Source: Liopterus haemorrhoidalis (Eukaryota > Arthropoda > Insecta > Coleoptera > Dytiscidae). Taken from it: a stretch of 64,000 bases of DNA. The notes beneath the pieces were generated by a model that saw only the letters and a list, made by a program, of their open reading frames with translations, searched no databases and had not been told where the DNA came from. Positions 1 through 10,739 of the stretch are shown here, piece after piece. Position 1 is the first letter of the stretch. Every line of letters begins with the position of its first letter. The translations under genes and the position numbers were made by a program. The stretch lies in NCBI GenBank assembly GCA_963971575.1, contig OZ020611.1, positions 243,932,654 through 243,996,653 of the forward strand. Direction: 5' to 3'.

Positions 1-1075
1 ATTATCGCTATATTAAAGATAGATAAAAAAAATTGATGTGAAGTGTGAATTTTTACACATTTCTGGGTTTTGCAGGTATTTAGTAACTGAACGATGATTA
101 TTTGGGATGCCAAAACAAATTTTATGTCAAAATATTTTTTTATGAATTTTAATTCGAATGCCTAATACCATTATTTGAGTTTCTAAATATATGCAGTATT
201 TTTTTTATATAGCAAAGTTCATTAAGATTTTGAAAATTGCACCTATGGCTTCCATTGGTTGCTTATATCATAAGTCCCGCCCTTTGTTTTCGTCAAACAT
301 AGAATTAAATTATAATTTCAACACTTTCCACTGGTTATTAAATTTACGCTTTTAAAAATTAAATGCAACATTTACCAAATATAACTAGAATTTTAACAAA
401 ATAAAAATGCAAAAAAAAAACAAAAAATAAAATCAACAGGATTCGAACCCTAGTTTGCAAGTTAAGTTATATTGTTAAACGTACGACAAATCCAACCACG
501 CCACGAGAGCTACTGATCTGGTATGTTACACAACGTATTAAATAGTTAACATATTTTAGTTAAAAACACAAAAAATGCGTTATTTTCCGAAAACATAATC
601 TGATCAAAAATTCCTGTTGTACTTCACACCAATTCCAGTTCACACCAATGTACATTACTTAGAATTTTTTCAGATTTTTAGTTTAAACCATCTGGGCTAC
701 AGGGTGTGGGACAAAAATTTTTTTGCACAATTTTGGCAAAAATCGCATCAAAATAATGTATTTTGCAAAAATAAAATTTTGATCGTTAATCCACGTACTA
801 AGGGCTTTCATTTGATACCCTACACAGAATTTAAAAAGAATATATTTTTTTTCCATGAGCACATATTTGTTTATATTTTTAGGGGCATATGTTTTTTAGA
901 TGTTTTAGTATTTTTCCTATGTGCGGGTCAAAAAGTTGTACAAGCATGCCATTTTTCAACTCTCTAGGTTAAGCCGTTTGGCTACAATTTTTACCGAACA
1001 GACCGACAGACAGACAGACTGACGGTATAAGGGTTTTTTGGTCATACCTACAAAACCCTAAAAACGGTCAAAACA
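1..1075. repeat. Arm copy A of a Tc1-associated dispersed repeat
   Basis: The block begins with the Tc1-type terminal motif (GTGAAGTGTGAA then TTACACATT, about 38-60). It continues through a segment shared with 7360-7830, a tRNA-like block (436-516), then a long segment beginning near 575 (TCCGAAAACATAATC) and ending with a GACA run and AACCCTAAAAA at about 1065. The same order is seen at 7360-8540 and, inverted, at 4990-6090 and 21826-22700. The outer part of this copy is cut by the window start. I see no host gene in it. The 116-codon open frame at 617-967 lies wholly inside the repeat. Confidence 0.85.
436..516 (-). other. tRNA-like block 1, inside arm copy A
   Basis: On the minus strand a perfect pol III B box (GGTTCGAATCC, about 448-438) follows an A-box-like stretch (GTGGCGTGGTTGG) by about 50 nt, and is followed by a T-rich tail that could end pol III transcription. 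The body does not fold into a convincing cloverleaf by eye. It is best described as tRNA-derived or tRNA-like, not as a working tRNA gene. It sits between two repeat segments conserved in all copies. Confidence 0.55.
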
Positions 1076-1432
1076 CTCAAAGATTTTAAAAAGACACCTA
1101 TGTGCTAAAAATGTCATAACTCAACAAACACAGGATACACAAAAGGTTATATAAATCACCCTAAATGTAAATTCATTTCTTTAAGGGTTGATTAAGGCTA
1201 AATCGTGAAATATATTTTTAAACATTTAGGGATATGTTTTTTAGATGATTTAGTATTTTTCCTATGTGCGGGTCAAAGAGTTGTATAAGCATGCCAAATT
1301 TCAACTCTCTAGGTTTAGCCGTTTGGCTACAATTTTTACCGAACAGACAGACAGACAGACAGACAGACAGACGACAAAATGACGCTATAAGGGTTTTTTG
1401 GTCATACCTACAAAACCTTAAAAACACGCTGG
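1076..1432. repeat. Repeat mosaic: single ~290-bp unit plus partial arm copy
   Basis: Positions 1080-1200 (AAAAAGACACCTATGTGC, then AACTCAACAAACACAGGA) match the unit that is tandemly repeated at 50440-51830. From about 1230 the last ~200 bp of the arm repeat start again (AGATGATTTAGTATTTTTCC, then a GACA run at 1343-1372). The short open frames here on both strands are repeat sequence. Confidence 0.75.
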
Positions 1433-2084
1433 CTAGGAACTTTTCTGGCAGAGCACCGTTCTCGGTGCATATTATTACAACACAAAATGTACATTTTCAA
1501 ACATATTAAATTTTTGATCATGGGTAAAATTATTTTTTGTTGAAATATGAAACTAACTTACAAATGACAACTAGCAATGAAATGAAATAAGAGATAAATT
1601 TACTGGTTGGTTGAATGGTCAAACTAAAACTATTGTTTTATTGCAAAAACGAATTCTCAATATTCTGTAAAATCCAGTAACAAATTAATCAATTTCCATT
1701 TAACAAATATATAATTTAAATTATGATAATATCTATTAATAAATTGAAGCGAACTTTATTCAGTGCAAAAGGATAAAAATAAAACAAGTTGTATTTTTTG
1801 TTAAATGTTAAAAATATGCGCAAAAAGTATTTCGAAAACATCGGGTCAAGCTAAAAAATAAACAACATTGCTGTTTATACACAATTTATTGTTTTGTTTA
1901 AATAAATATAAAAAAAATACATAAAAAGTGCAATAAAAAGATGTTTTAATGTTTACTCATTAAAACTTTAACAATAGACAAAGGAAAATAAAGTGGAAAT
2001 ACAGACATTTATTTGCAACGATTTACTCTCGACGGTCGTTCATTGTTTTAAATAGTAGCTATATATATATTATTATAAATATAT
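1433..2084. other. AT-rich stretch, nothing recognised
   Basis: Very AT-rich sequence without a credible open frame, splice-bounded exon or terminal inverted repeat that I can see. It separates two fragments of the arm repeat. Confidence 0.5.
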
Positions 2085-2560
2085 ATATTTTAGTTAAAAA
2101 CACAAAAAATGCGTTATTTTCCGAAAACATAATCTGATCAAAAATTCCTGTTGTACTATTCCGGGTCACACCGATGTACATTACTTAGATTTTTTTTCAG
2201 ATTTTTAGTTTAAACCATCTGGGCTACAGGGTGTGGGACAAAAATTTTTTTTGCATAATTTTGGCTAAAACTCGCTTGAATTTATTTTGCTAAAATAAAA
2301 TTTTGATCGTTAATTCACTTACTAAGGGCTTTCATTTGATACCCTACTAAGAAATAAAAAAAAAAAAAAAATCTCTATGAGCAGATATTTGTTTATATTT
2401 TTAGGGGATATGTTTTTTAGATGTTTTGGTATTTTTTCTATTTGCGGGTCAAAGAATTGTATAAGCATGCCAAATTTCAACTCTAAGTTTAGCCGTTTGG
2501 CTACAATTTTTACCGAACAGCCAGACAGACAGACAGACCCCTAAACAGAAACCCTAAAAA
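2085..2560. repeat. Partial arm copy (outer half only)
   Basis: It starts with AGTTAAAAACACAAAAAATG, as at 560, and runs through the GGGTGTGGGACAAAAATTTT core to a short GACA run (2520-2538). It carries small deletions and a poly-A expansion (about 2348-2370), so it is an older copy. Confidence 0.8.
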
Positions 2561-2837
2561 TTGTTCAAAATTTTATTTTGAATTGAATAATTTCATAAAA
2601 ACTAAATTTAATACTCATTTAATTTAATACTAACAGATACAGTTTTAATTTTGAAATTGTTTATATAAAAACACATCGCGTCTAACGTAATGTCTCCCAA
2701 CCTACTCTCCTCCCTAAAAATATTATTTCTATTTTGCGTTCATAAGAGAGCCATTATGAAATTGAATAGAATGTTACAATGAGTTTTATTATGACACTTA
2801 ACATTTTATTTCATGAAATTGGGGCAATAACCTGCAA

Positions 2838-3040
2838 ATTAGCCAACGGAGTGGTCGAGCTCATTATTCTGACTTGTAAAAACAGTCTGAATTGTGAGGT
2901 AGCTGGTTCAAGTGCCCGTTGGTGATATTATTCGGGCGAGAATAATATGTTAACATTACTCCCATTTTCACAATCAATCACCCCTCATCCAGGTGTAAGA
3001 TCTCCTGCAATTTTTACAGGACAACAACATAATTGATTGC
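2838..3040 (+). repeat. tRNA-derived SINE, 5' part, interrupted
   Basis: The head resembles a tRNA with an A-box-like GGAGTGGTCGAGC (2850s) and a B-box-like GGTTCAAGTGC (about 2905), followed by a non-tRNA body. The sequence is split at 3040 by a hAT-type element and seems to resume at 4147, since the 8-bp duplication TTGATTGC joins the halves. Confidence 0.55.
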
Positions 3041-4138
3041 CAGTGTTGTAATGTATCTCGGTATTTGTATCTAGATACAGTAACTAGATACTGTGCAAGT
3101 ATCTAGTTACTGTATCTAGGTACATTTTAAAATATGTATCTGTATCTGTATCTAGATATTTAAATCAGTATCTAAGTATCTGTATTTCAGGTACTTTTTT
3201 CAGATACTTTCCTATTTTGTCTTTTTCAAGGTCTTTTTACAAAATATGTCCTTACGATTTTTCAAGTTGGTAATACATTTAGCATCATTCAGATATTTGA
3301 ATTTTAAGTTTAAATTAACCAATCAGCGACCAGTAAACTCTTTCTTGCTTAGTGGGAGTAAAAACATGCTTTTATTTTTTATTTAAAAAAAAAGGAAAAA
3401 ATAAAAGGATGTTTTCCAAAATTTAATTAATTATATATAGAACTTGTATTTTATCATAATTCTCAAACTTATAATTTATTTATTTATTTAATTTATTTTT
3501 ATCTATAAAATTTTAATAAAGTGTAATTGTATTTCCAGCTCTGAATAAATTTAAAAAAATAATAAATAAAAAAAAAATAATAATTTTATTATCAACGGTT
3601 AAGTAAAACAACCTTGAAGTAATTATCTAATCTAAGAATAAGAATTAATTTTATAAATGTGAATTAAATAAAGAAAAATATAATAAATAAAATTGTTGTT
3701 TTATTTTTGTCATCCTAAATACTCATTTAATAATCAGTAATTTATTAGCGAACAAAAAATGTTCGAGATATCCGCTGAAATTGGAATAAAAAAGTGATTT
3801 TTTTAAAAATTACATAGGTATATAGTTAGTTAATATTTCTGACACACAGCTTTAAAGGCTATTTGTGTTTATTTTAAGATTAATAATAGTGCATAACTTA
3901 TTTTTTATTGTGAACAAATATATTCCTTGCTCTAGTTATTTCTTTTTTTTGTGGTGTTTTAATTTTTTCGAAAGTATCTTAAAAGTATCTTGAAGTATCT
4001 AGATACATTGTAAAAAAAATGTATCTGTATCTAGATACTTTTTAAAATTTGTATCTGTATCTGCATCTAGATACATTTTTCCTCAAGTATCTGTATCTGT
4101 ATCTAGATATATTTTCAAATGTATCTATTACAACACTG
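3041..4138. mobile_element. Non-autonomous hAT-type element with TATCT subterminal arrays
   Basis: The ends are CAGTGTTGTAATGTATC and its inverse GATAGATACATTTG-like end finishing ACAACACTG. A perfect 8-bp duplication TTGATTGC flanks it (3033-3040 and 4139-4146), which is diagnostic of the hAT superfamily. Both termini are packed with variants of TATCTAGATA and GTATCTGTATC (3055-3210 and 3975-4130). The 1.1-kb body is AT-rich and has no transposase frame. It inserted into a SINE-like repeat. Confidence 0.92.
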
Positions 4139-4146
4139 TTGATTGC

Positions 4147-4300
4147 TACCTTTAAAAAATTAAAACTGTCAAACCAGTCCAGCCAACCACTACATTCACG
4201 TACCAAATTCCCTAATCGGGTATGTTGATTGGTTATCCAATGCAAATTTATTATTTTAGAAGGCATGGAAACGCAAAATAGAAAAAAATAGTATTAAAAT
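4147..4300 (+). repeat. Continuation of the interrupted SINE-like repeat
   Basis: This sequence continues directly from the second copy of TTGATTGC and so belongs to the repeat beginning at 2838. The boundary on the right is not clear. Confidence 0.4.
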
Positions 4301-4302
4301 TT

Positions 4303-4402
4303 CGTTGCATAAGGCTTTTTGCCGCACTTTTCGATTAGAAAACTCGTCGCTACTACTCGTTTTCTAACTTCGCCGCTTTCGGCAAAATTATGCCTTATGA
4401 AA
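4303..4402. repeat. Imperfect palindrome, hairpin-forming
   Basis: GCATAAGGCTTTTTGCCG is mirrored by CGGCAAAATTATGCCTTATG about 70 bp later, with an inner ACTCGTCGC / ACGAGT motif. A similar ACTCGTCGCTTCGCGACTCG hairpin recurs at 14829-14850. This is probably the core of a foldback repeat. Confidence 0.6.
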
Positions 4403-4924
4403 CTTTTGTTTTAATATACTATTGTGCCATTTATACATTTTTGTTATTACAAAAAGAAAAAATATATAGTGGAATCTTAGAGATTAAGGATTATGTAAAA
4501 CTGCGTTTGAAATAAATTAAAGATAAATATACCATTATTCTGTTTTATTTTTTTGTTGAAAAGTAGATTATAAATTTCATAATCATTTTCTTAAAACTAC
4601 ATTTCTCGAGAAATATATTTTTCTAGCCGCCGTATATGTACGGCTAGGTGTACCTTTTGACGTCCGCATTTTTTTCAGAGGAAGAAGGTCATTATTTACC
4701 AACGTCATTTTGAAGGCCACAAAATACGTTTTCTCAAAAAATTTGTTATGTGAAGATATACAAGTTTTAAACCATTGTTATTATTCTCTTCACATCAAAA
4801 ATGAATGTAAGAAAATTTATTTAGAACAAAGAAACGTTCATTTCGAAGAAAAAAGAAATTAAAACAAGTAGAAAATCAAAAAATTAAACGATATTTTTGT
4901 ATCTATAGGCAAAAATCAAACTAC
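4403..4924. other. AT-rich stretch, nothing recognised
   Basis: Apart from a short hairpin (GCCGCCGTATATGTACGGC at about 4626) I see no gene or mobile-element boundary here. Confidence 0.4.
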
Positions 4925-5584
4925 ACGTGTATACGAGCCCTGTCCACTTTCAGTTGGCCCAGCTATTAAATTTTCAGTTTCTTTAGAAATTATTAATTAA
5001 TAAGTAAAAGTAAATGCTGCTTTGTACATTTTTAGGGTTTTGTAGGTATGACCAAAAAACCCTTATACCGTCATTTTGTCGTCTGTCTGTCTGTCTGTCT
5101 GTCTGTTCGGTAAAAATTGTAGCCAAACGGCTAAACCTAGAGAGTTGAAATTTGGCATGCTTATACAACTCTTTGACGCGCATATAGGAAAAATACTAAA
5201 ACATCTAAAAAACATATCGCCCTAAAAATATAAACAAATATGTACTCATCAAAAAAAAAAATATTTTTTTTAAATTCTGAGTAGGGTATCAAATGAAAGC
5301 CCTTAGTACGTGGATTAACGATCAAATCTTTATTTTTGCAAAATAAATTATTTTGATGCAATTTTGCCAAAAATGCAAAAAAAAAATTTGTCCCACACCC
5401 TGTAGCCCAGATGGTTTAAACTAAAAATCTGAAAAAATTCTAAGTAATGTACATTGGTGTGAACCGGAATAGTACAACAGGAATTTTTGATCAGATTATG
5501 TTTTCGGAAAATAACGCATTTTTTGTGTTTTTAACTAAAATATGTTAAATATTTAATTCGCTATGTAACACTTCAGATAAGAAA

Positions 5585-5656
5585 CTCTGGTAGCTCAGAT
5601 GGTTTCGTAATGTGCTTTGTAATTTGCAGTGCGAACGTTGCAGAGTTCGAATCCTG
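5585..5656 (+). other. tRNA-like block 2 (left arm)
   Basis: It contains TGGTAGCTCAGATGG, close to the pol III A box, and AGTTCGAATCC, one base from a perfect B box, about 45 nt apart, then a T-rich tail. Its body differs from the block at the same place in the other arms. No functional tRNA is claimed. Confidence 0.55.
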
Positions 5657-6306
5657 TTTATTTTATTTTTTTCTGTTTTTTTTTTTTGCATTTCTATTTT
5701 GTTTAAATTATATTGTCAAAATTCTAGTTATATTTTGGTAAATGTATTTATTTTTTAAAAGCGTAAATATAATAACCAGTGGGAAGTGTTGAAATTATAA
5801 TTTAATTTTGTTCGACGAAATCAGAGGGCGGGACTTATGATATAAGCAACCAATGGAAGCCATAGGCGCAATTTTAAAAATCTTACTGAACCTTGCTGTA
5901 TAAATAAAATACTGTACATATTTAGAAACTTAAATAATGGTATTAGGCATTCGAATTAAAATTCATAAAAACATATTTTGACATAAAATTTGTTTTGGCA
6001 TCCCAAATAATCATCATTCAGTAACTAAATACCTGCAAAACCCAGAAATGTGTGAAGATTCACACTTCACATAAATTTTTTGACAATATAATCATATTAC
6101 AAGCAAAGGGGTCAAAATTTATTCCGTAATATTTAATTTGTGATTATAAAAATAATATTCGTAAAACAACGTATTTTTTGAGTTCATGTATTCTTGTACT
6201 GTATATAAAATAACTGAGTTTTTGCGGTAGCTATGCGTAGTAGGCGTTGGAAAACAAAGTTTGTTTATTGACTGTGATGTATTAAAAGTCTAAATAATTT
6301 TAAAAC

Positions 6307-7424
6307 ATGGGCAGAGGCAAAGCTATTGATGAAAAAATTCGGTTAATCATTGTGAACTTAGCAAAAACAGGAAAAACCAATTCCGAAATCGGAAAATTAT
6401 TAAGTTTGTCAAGATACAGTATTAGAAATATTGTAAAATTGTACAAAACAAGAGGTTCAGTTGCCCCAAAGCCCCAGTACGTGAAGAAAACTACACTGAC
6501 GGACAATGACAAACGTGCATTGAAAAGAATTATTAAGGATAACAGACGTGCTAACTACAGTCAATTGAGTGTACTGTGGAGCGATGTTGTTGGAAGACGT
6601 GTTTCAAGGTCTACATGTCATAAGGAAGCTTAAAAATTTGGATTTGGAACCTATAAGGTAATATTTTTTTAATCGGACTCTTAAATGTATATTTACAGAA
6701 ATTTATAAAACTTTCTTAGGCCAAGGAAAAACCATTGTTGACGTCTAAGTAAAAGAAAAACAGGTTGAAATGGGCAAGAGAACATAAAATATGGAACTGT
6801 GAAAAGTAGAACAGCGTGCAATGGAACGATGAGTCTAGGTTTGAAGTCTGTGTAGGGGACAACCGGAGCAGAGTTGTTCGTCAGAAACATGAAGCATATC
6901 ATCCCGATTGCTTGAAAAGGAAGGTGAAATTTCCAGCATCTGTCATGGTGTGGGGTTCAATGTCTGCAAGAGGTGTAGGAAAACTTCACTTTATCGATGG
7001 CATTTTTAACACAGCCAAATATTTAAGTATTTTAGAGGAGTCTCTGTTGCCAACTATGGAACATGCATTAATCTCTTGGGAGGATTTTATTTTTCAAAAA
7101 GATGGAGCCGCTTGCCATACGTCAAAAAAATCTTTGAAATGGTTCCGTGATCATTCTATTCCTCTTTTAGAGTGGGTTTCAAGTAGCCCAGACTTATCCC
7201 CCATCGAGACACTTTGGCACGAAATGAAAAAACGATTGCGTATAACACCGGCTAGAACAATTCCAGAATTAAGACTAAAGCTTCCAGAAATATGGGATAA
7301 TTTTACTCCTCGACAATGCCAATACCTTGTAGATACTAGGCCTAGAAGAATTAATACCGTTATAAAAATTGATGTGAAGTGTGAATTTTCACACATTGCA
7401 GGGTTTCGCAGGCATAATAAGTGA
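6307..7424 (+). pseudogene. Tc1-type DD34E transposase, broken, with a short intron
   Basis: Transposases of this family cut and paste their own element at TA sites. The first part (6307-6633) has a paired helix-turn-helix DNA-binding region: NSEIGKLLSLSRYSIRNIV, then a second HTH ending VSRSTCHKEA. The catalytic part (6816-7424) shows NDESRF, then QKDGAACHT, then SSPDLSPIETLW; the last Asp and Glu are separated by 34 residues, the DD34E signature of Tc1. A putative 62-nt intron (6658-6719, GTAATA to TTCTTAG) restores the frame between the halves. In-frame stops at 6631, 6750 and 6807 make it inactive. The reading frame runs on into the terminal repeat at its end. It lies midway between the inverted arms of the composite element. 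Confidence 0.85.
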
Positions 7425-7862
7425 AGGCGGCATGCTGAGTGTGTAGGACAAATTTTGCTTTGTAGTAACCACGGCAAAATGAACGATCTTTTTAAAATAA
7501 TTTATCGTCTGTTAATCTCAGCTTTAAAAACAAATTTTATGTTAAAATATTTTTTTGTTAATTTTAATTCGAATACCTAATATCATTATTTAGGTTTCTA
7601 AATAAGTGCAGTATTTTTTTTATATAACAAGGTTCATTAAGATTTTTAAAATTGGGCCTATGACTTTCATTGGTTGTCTTAAATCATACGCTCCGCCCCT
7701 CTGGCTTCGTATAAATGACACAGAATGAAAATATAATTCCAATTGGTTATTAAATTTACGCTCTTGAAAATTAAATTCAAAATGTGCTAAAATATAACTA
7801 GAATTTTAACAAATTAATTTAAACATAATAAATATGAAAAAAAAAAAACAAAAAATAAAATT

Positions 7863-7943
7863 GACTCCACAAGCCAGGAACGAACCTGTGTAGTGAATAA
7901 CGATCCTGTGTGGTTGTCGAGCAACTGAGCCACTAGACCACCA
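7863..7943 (-). other. tRNA-like block 3 (right arm)
   Basis: On the minus strand TGGTCTAGTGGCTCAGTTG resembles an A box and GGTTCGTTCCT a B box, about 50 nt apart. The sequence differs from blocks 1, 2 and 4 although both flanks are the same repeat. Confidence 0.5.
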
Positions 7944-8426
7944 ATCGCTTATCAACTTAGTGTGTTGTAAGAGTATAACATGTATGCATCGTCAACCAAA
8001 AAACACAAAAAATGCGTTATTTTCCGAAAACATAATCTGATCAAAAATTCCTGTTGTACTATTCCGGTTCACACCATTATACATTACTTAGAATTTTTTC
8101 ACATTTTTAGTTTAAACCATCTGGGCTACAGGGTGTGGGACAAAAATTTTTTTGCACAATTTTGGCAAAAATCGCATCCAAATAATTTATTTTGCAAAAA
8201 TAAAAATTTAATCGTTAATCCACGTACTAAGGGCTTTCATTTGATACCCTACTCAAAATTTAAAAAAAATATTTTTGTTTTCGATGAGCACATTATTGTT
8301 TATATTTTTAGGCGGGTATGTTTTTTAGATGTTTTAGTATTTTTCCTATGTGCGGGTAAAAGAGTTGTATAAGCATGCCAAATTTCAACTATCTAGGTTT
8401 AGCCGTTTGGCTACAATTTTTACCGA

Positions 8427-8488
<62 letters not shown>
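8427..8488. repeat. (GACA)n microsatellite within the right arm
   Basis: About 15 uninterrupted GACA units. All arm copies carry a GACA or TGTC run at this place, but of different length, as expected of replication slippage. Confidence 0.95.
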
Positions 8489-9047
8489 GACAAAATGACG
8501 GTATAAGGGTTTTTTGGTCATACCTACAAAACCCTAAAAATGAAAGGTGACGTTACCCGGTGGTAACTTCTGAAATAGGTTTCCAAGTTAATGGTTTTCC
8601 AAAGGAAATATTATTTTTTTTCTTATTAATTTACTTTAATAGTTGTAAATATTAATCGTAAATCTTAAAAAAGTTTAATTGAAAGTAAAATATTACCTAG
8701 ATTTCATAAGCTATTCGCATTCTGTTAATTGAACACCAATAAGTAAAAATTTCGTAGCTGGGCCAACTGATAGTGGACAGGGCTCGTATAATATACACGA
8801 TAAACAAAGACTGATGTCCCGTTAGCATATGGATGACGCGTAGCCTCTCCACTACAAGTTACGAGACAACCTTATTGGGCTCAACAGCGCTATGAAGTGA
8901 CGCCAAGCGGACTATAACTGAACTAAACGAAACGAGTAATAGTTTATTGTTTACATCTGGTTTACATGTGTTTTCTCGTGTAGTTTGTATTGCTTTTAAA
9001 AGTTAGTGTTGCAATTATTATTCTTTTTTATATTACTTTATGTTATA

Positions 9048-9161
9048 ATGAGTTATTATAACACAAATTGGTGTGTGTTTGGCTGTCACTCTAGAAAAGG
9101 AAGTAACAAAAATATTTATTTCCATTATTTTCCAAATGAGAAACAATTTGTGAACTGTTAA
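9048..9161 (+). pseudogene. THAP-domain N-terminal fragment
   Basis: The 37-codon frame starts MSYYNTNWCVFGCHSRKG and continues to FHYFPNEKQF. The CVFGC pair followed by an F-H-x-F-P motif is the start of a C2CH THAP DNA-binding domain, used by P-element-type transposases and THAP host proteins. It ends in a stop before the C-terminal CxxH pair, so it is a fragment. An exon end inside it cannot be excluded. Confidence 0.6.
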
Positions 9162-9570
9162 TAAATTTGGTGCTGTGGAAGTGATAATAACAAACTAGTA
9201 TTTATTAAACAAATTCAATAAAAAACAAACACTAAATTATAAAAATCCTTCTCGAACATAATTAAATATCTACCCGGGTAATTTTAATGCAGAATTAGGG
9301 CAAGCGGTCTCAAATTCTGTACGCAGCTTTTCTAATACATTTTCACTGAACTTTCAGTGCCTGCTTTTGTTTTTAATCAATTTATTTAGGCAAGGAGTTT
9401 CTAACAGAGGTTTCGGTTCATACTGTTGTAAGACAGGTTTCTTAAAAGTAGACCACAGGCATTTTAAATCTGTGCTGGTTAATATTTCCATACTCAATAT
9501 ATTATTTCTGGAACAAAAAGTAAAACCAACAGAAACCACACAAAAAAAAGATAAATCAAATATTTCACAA

Positions 9571-9972
9571 TCAATCAATGCCCTGATCTTGGCTTCTTTC
9601 ATTTTGGTTTGTTAACCACCTGGCACAAAATAATAGGATAACTGAAATGTGTTTGCATGTAGTTCCTGCTTTACAGGTGCGGGACATATTTAAAACTTCA
9701 ACATCATTACTAAATTTTAATTTCCCAGTGACTTCGTGAGGTGGTGTTCTCAAACTGCTTGTTTGTAAACATAACCCACATATGTCGACATGCTCATTAT
9801 TTTTGTCCAAAATTCCGCACAACATAAGATTTCCGGCGTTTAACAACTCTTCTCCTTCAACCACACACCTAGAAGAAGGTGTTGCACTAAAAAAATTAAA
9901 ATAATTTAATAAAGATAGCTGTTTATTATCCATTGCAAATCGATGATTTAACATGTAAACAAATATAGACAA
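9571..9972 (-). pseudogene. Fragment with a SWIM-like zinc-finger motif
   Basis: A 133-codon open frame ending soon after TCKAGTTCKHISVILLF. SWIM fingers have the form CxC...CxH; here the first Cys appears lost and the pair CKH is kept. THAP plus SWIM combinations are known in transposon-derived insect proteins. Facing a THAP fragment 400 bp away on the other strand, this suggests a rearranged relic. Function is not inferred beyond the motif. Confidence 0.4.
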
Positions 9973-10155
9973 CTTTCACATTACTCGTTTCAATCAGCTG
10001 TTCACAGCGCTCGTAGCGCCGCCATCGGGCATTGTTGTACCCAATACTTTAATAATCTTAGGAGCCGCTAACATCCGCCTGTGTTTTTCTTATGTTGAAC
10101 AAAGTCTCGTAGGATCTTAAGGGGGGGCTCGTACCCCCTGAATACGCCACTGGGT

Positions 10156-10737
10156 GTACCTTATAATAGCTGACAATTAATTTTATTACTATGTCATAAA
10201 TAAATGTGATAAATATAATTTTCCCAAAACTGGAATTTCTCGAGAATTATTGTAAATTCTCGATAAATGCGAATTAAGAAATTATGAAATTTCTCGAAAA
10301 GAAACACTAGACATCTTTATCCAGTTACAAATATAAAAAAAATGTTGATATATTTTTGTACGTTTTCCTTTCAAATGTAAATATATGCACGTCTCCCCCC
10401 CCCACCTCTAAAATCCGTTGTGTTTTTAAATAGATTAAAGAAGCGAGACAGACACTTGAAAACAACTTAGGAATTTAAAAACAATAATATTTATAAACAA
10501 CTATATTTTAACATTTTTTTAGATGACTTAAAAAACAAGTTATTACAAATGATTTTCTGACTTTCAAAAACAAGTTACCGGATATAAGAGTTTACAAGGA
10601 TGATATAATTTTCTAGTTTTCAAAATTTCGGACGGTGTACAACAGTGCACATACTCTCAAATAAAATTATACCTTTTCTTAAGTTGGTTTTACACAGTTC
10701 AATTTGTTGACCAATAAATAGAACTGTGTGCCAGGTC
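10156..10737. other. AT-rich stretch, no gene seen
   Basis: Contains a poly-C run (10387-10396) and nothing with coding or mobile-element signatures that I can support. Confidence 0.4.
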
Positions 10738-10739
10738 TA

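Larger units (their letters stand above)
4925..8806. mobile_element. Composite Tc1-type transposon with kilobase-scale inverted arms
   Basis: The outer ends match in inverse orientation: ACGAGCCCTGTCCACTTTC near 4930 and its mirror ending GTGGACAGGGCTCGT near 8792, both joined to CAGTTGGCCCAGCT. Inward come the GACA-run repeat segment, a tRNA-like block, a ~500-bp AT-rich segment, and the Tc1-type subterminal palindrome (GTGTGAAGATTCACAC near 6050, GTGTGAATTTTCACAC near 7380). These enclose a transposase gene. Left arm about 1.15 kb, right arm about 1.45 kb. It is unclear whether this is one element with very long TIRs or an insertion into an older palindrome. Confidence 0.65.
8813..10130. 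mobile_element. Relic DNA element with THAP and SWIM-like coding remnants
   Basis: The segment between the composite element and a GGGGG-rich end (10120) holds a THAP-type zinc-finger start on the plus strand (9048-9161) and an oppositely oriented frame with a SWIM-like motif (9571-9972). The flank GAAGTGACGCCAAGCGG (about 8896) resembles the end of the MITE at 43037. The exact ends and any duplication were not determined. Confidence 0.4.

Noticed and set aside
617..967. 116-codon frame as a host gene
   Set aside because: Lies inside the dispersed arm repeat, no domain, broken in another copy.
7151..7477. 108-codon minus-strand frame
   Set aside because: Antisense to the Tc1 catalytic domain.
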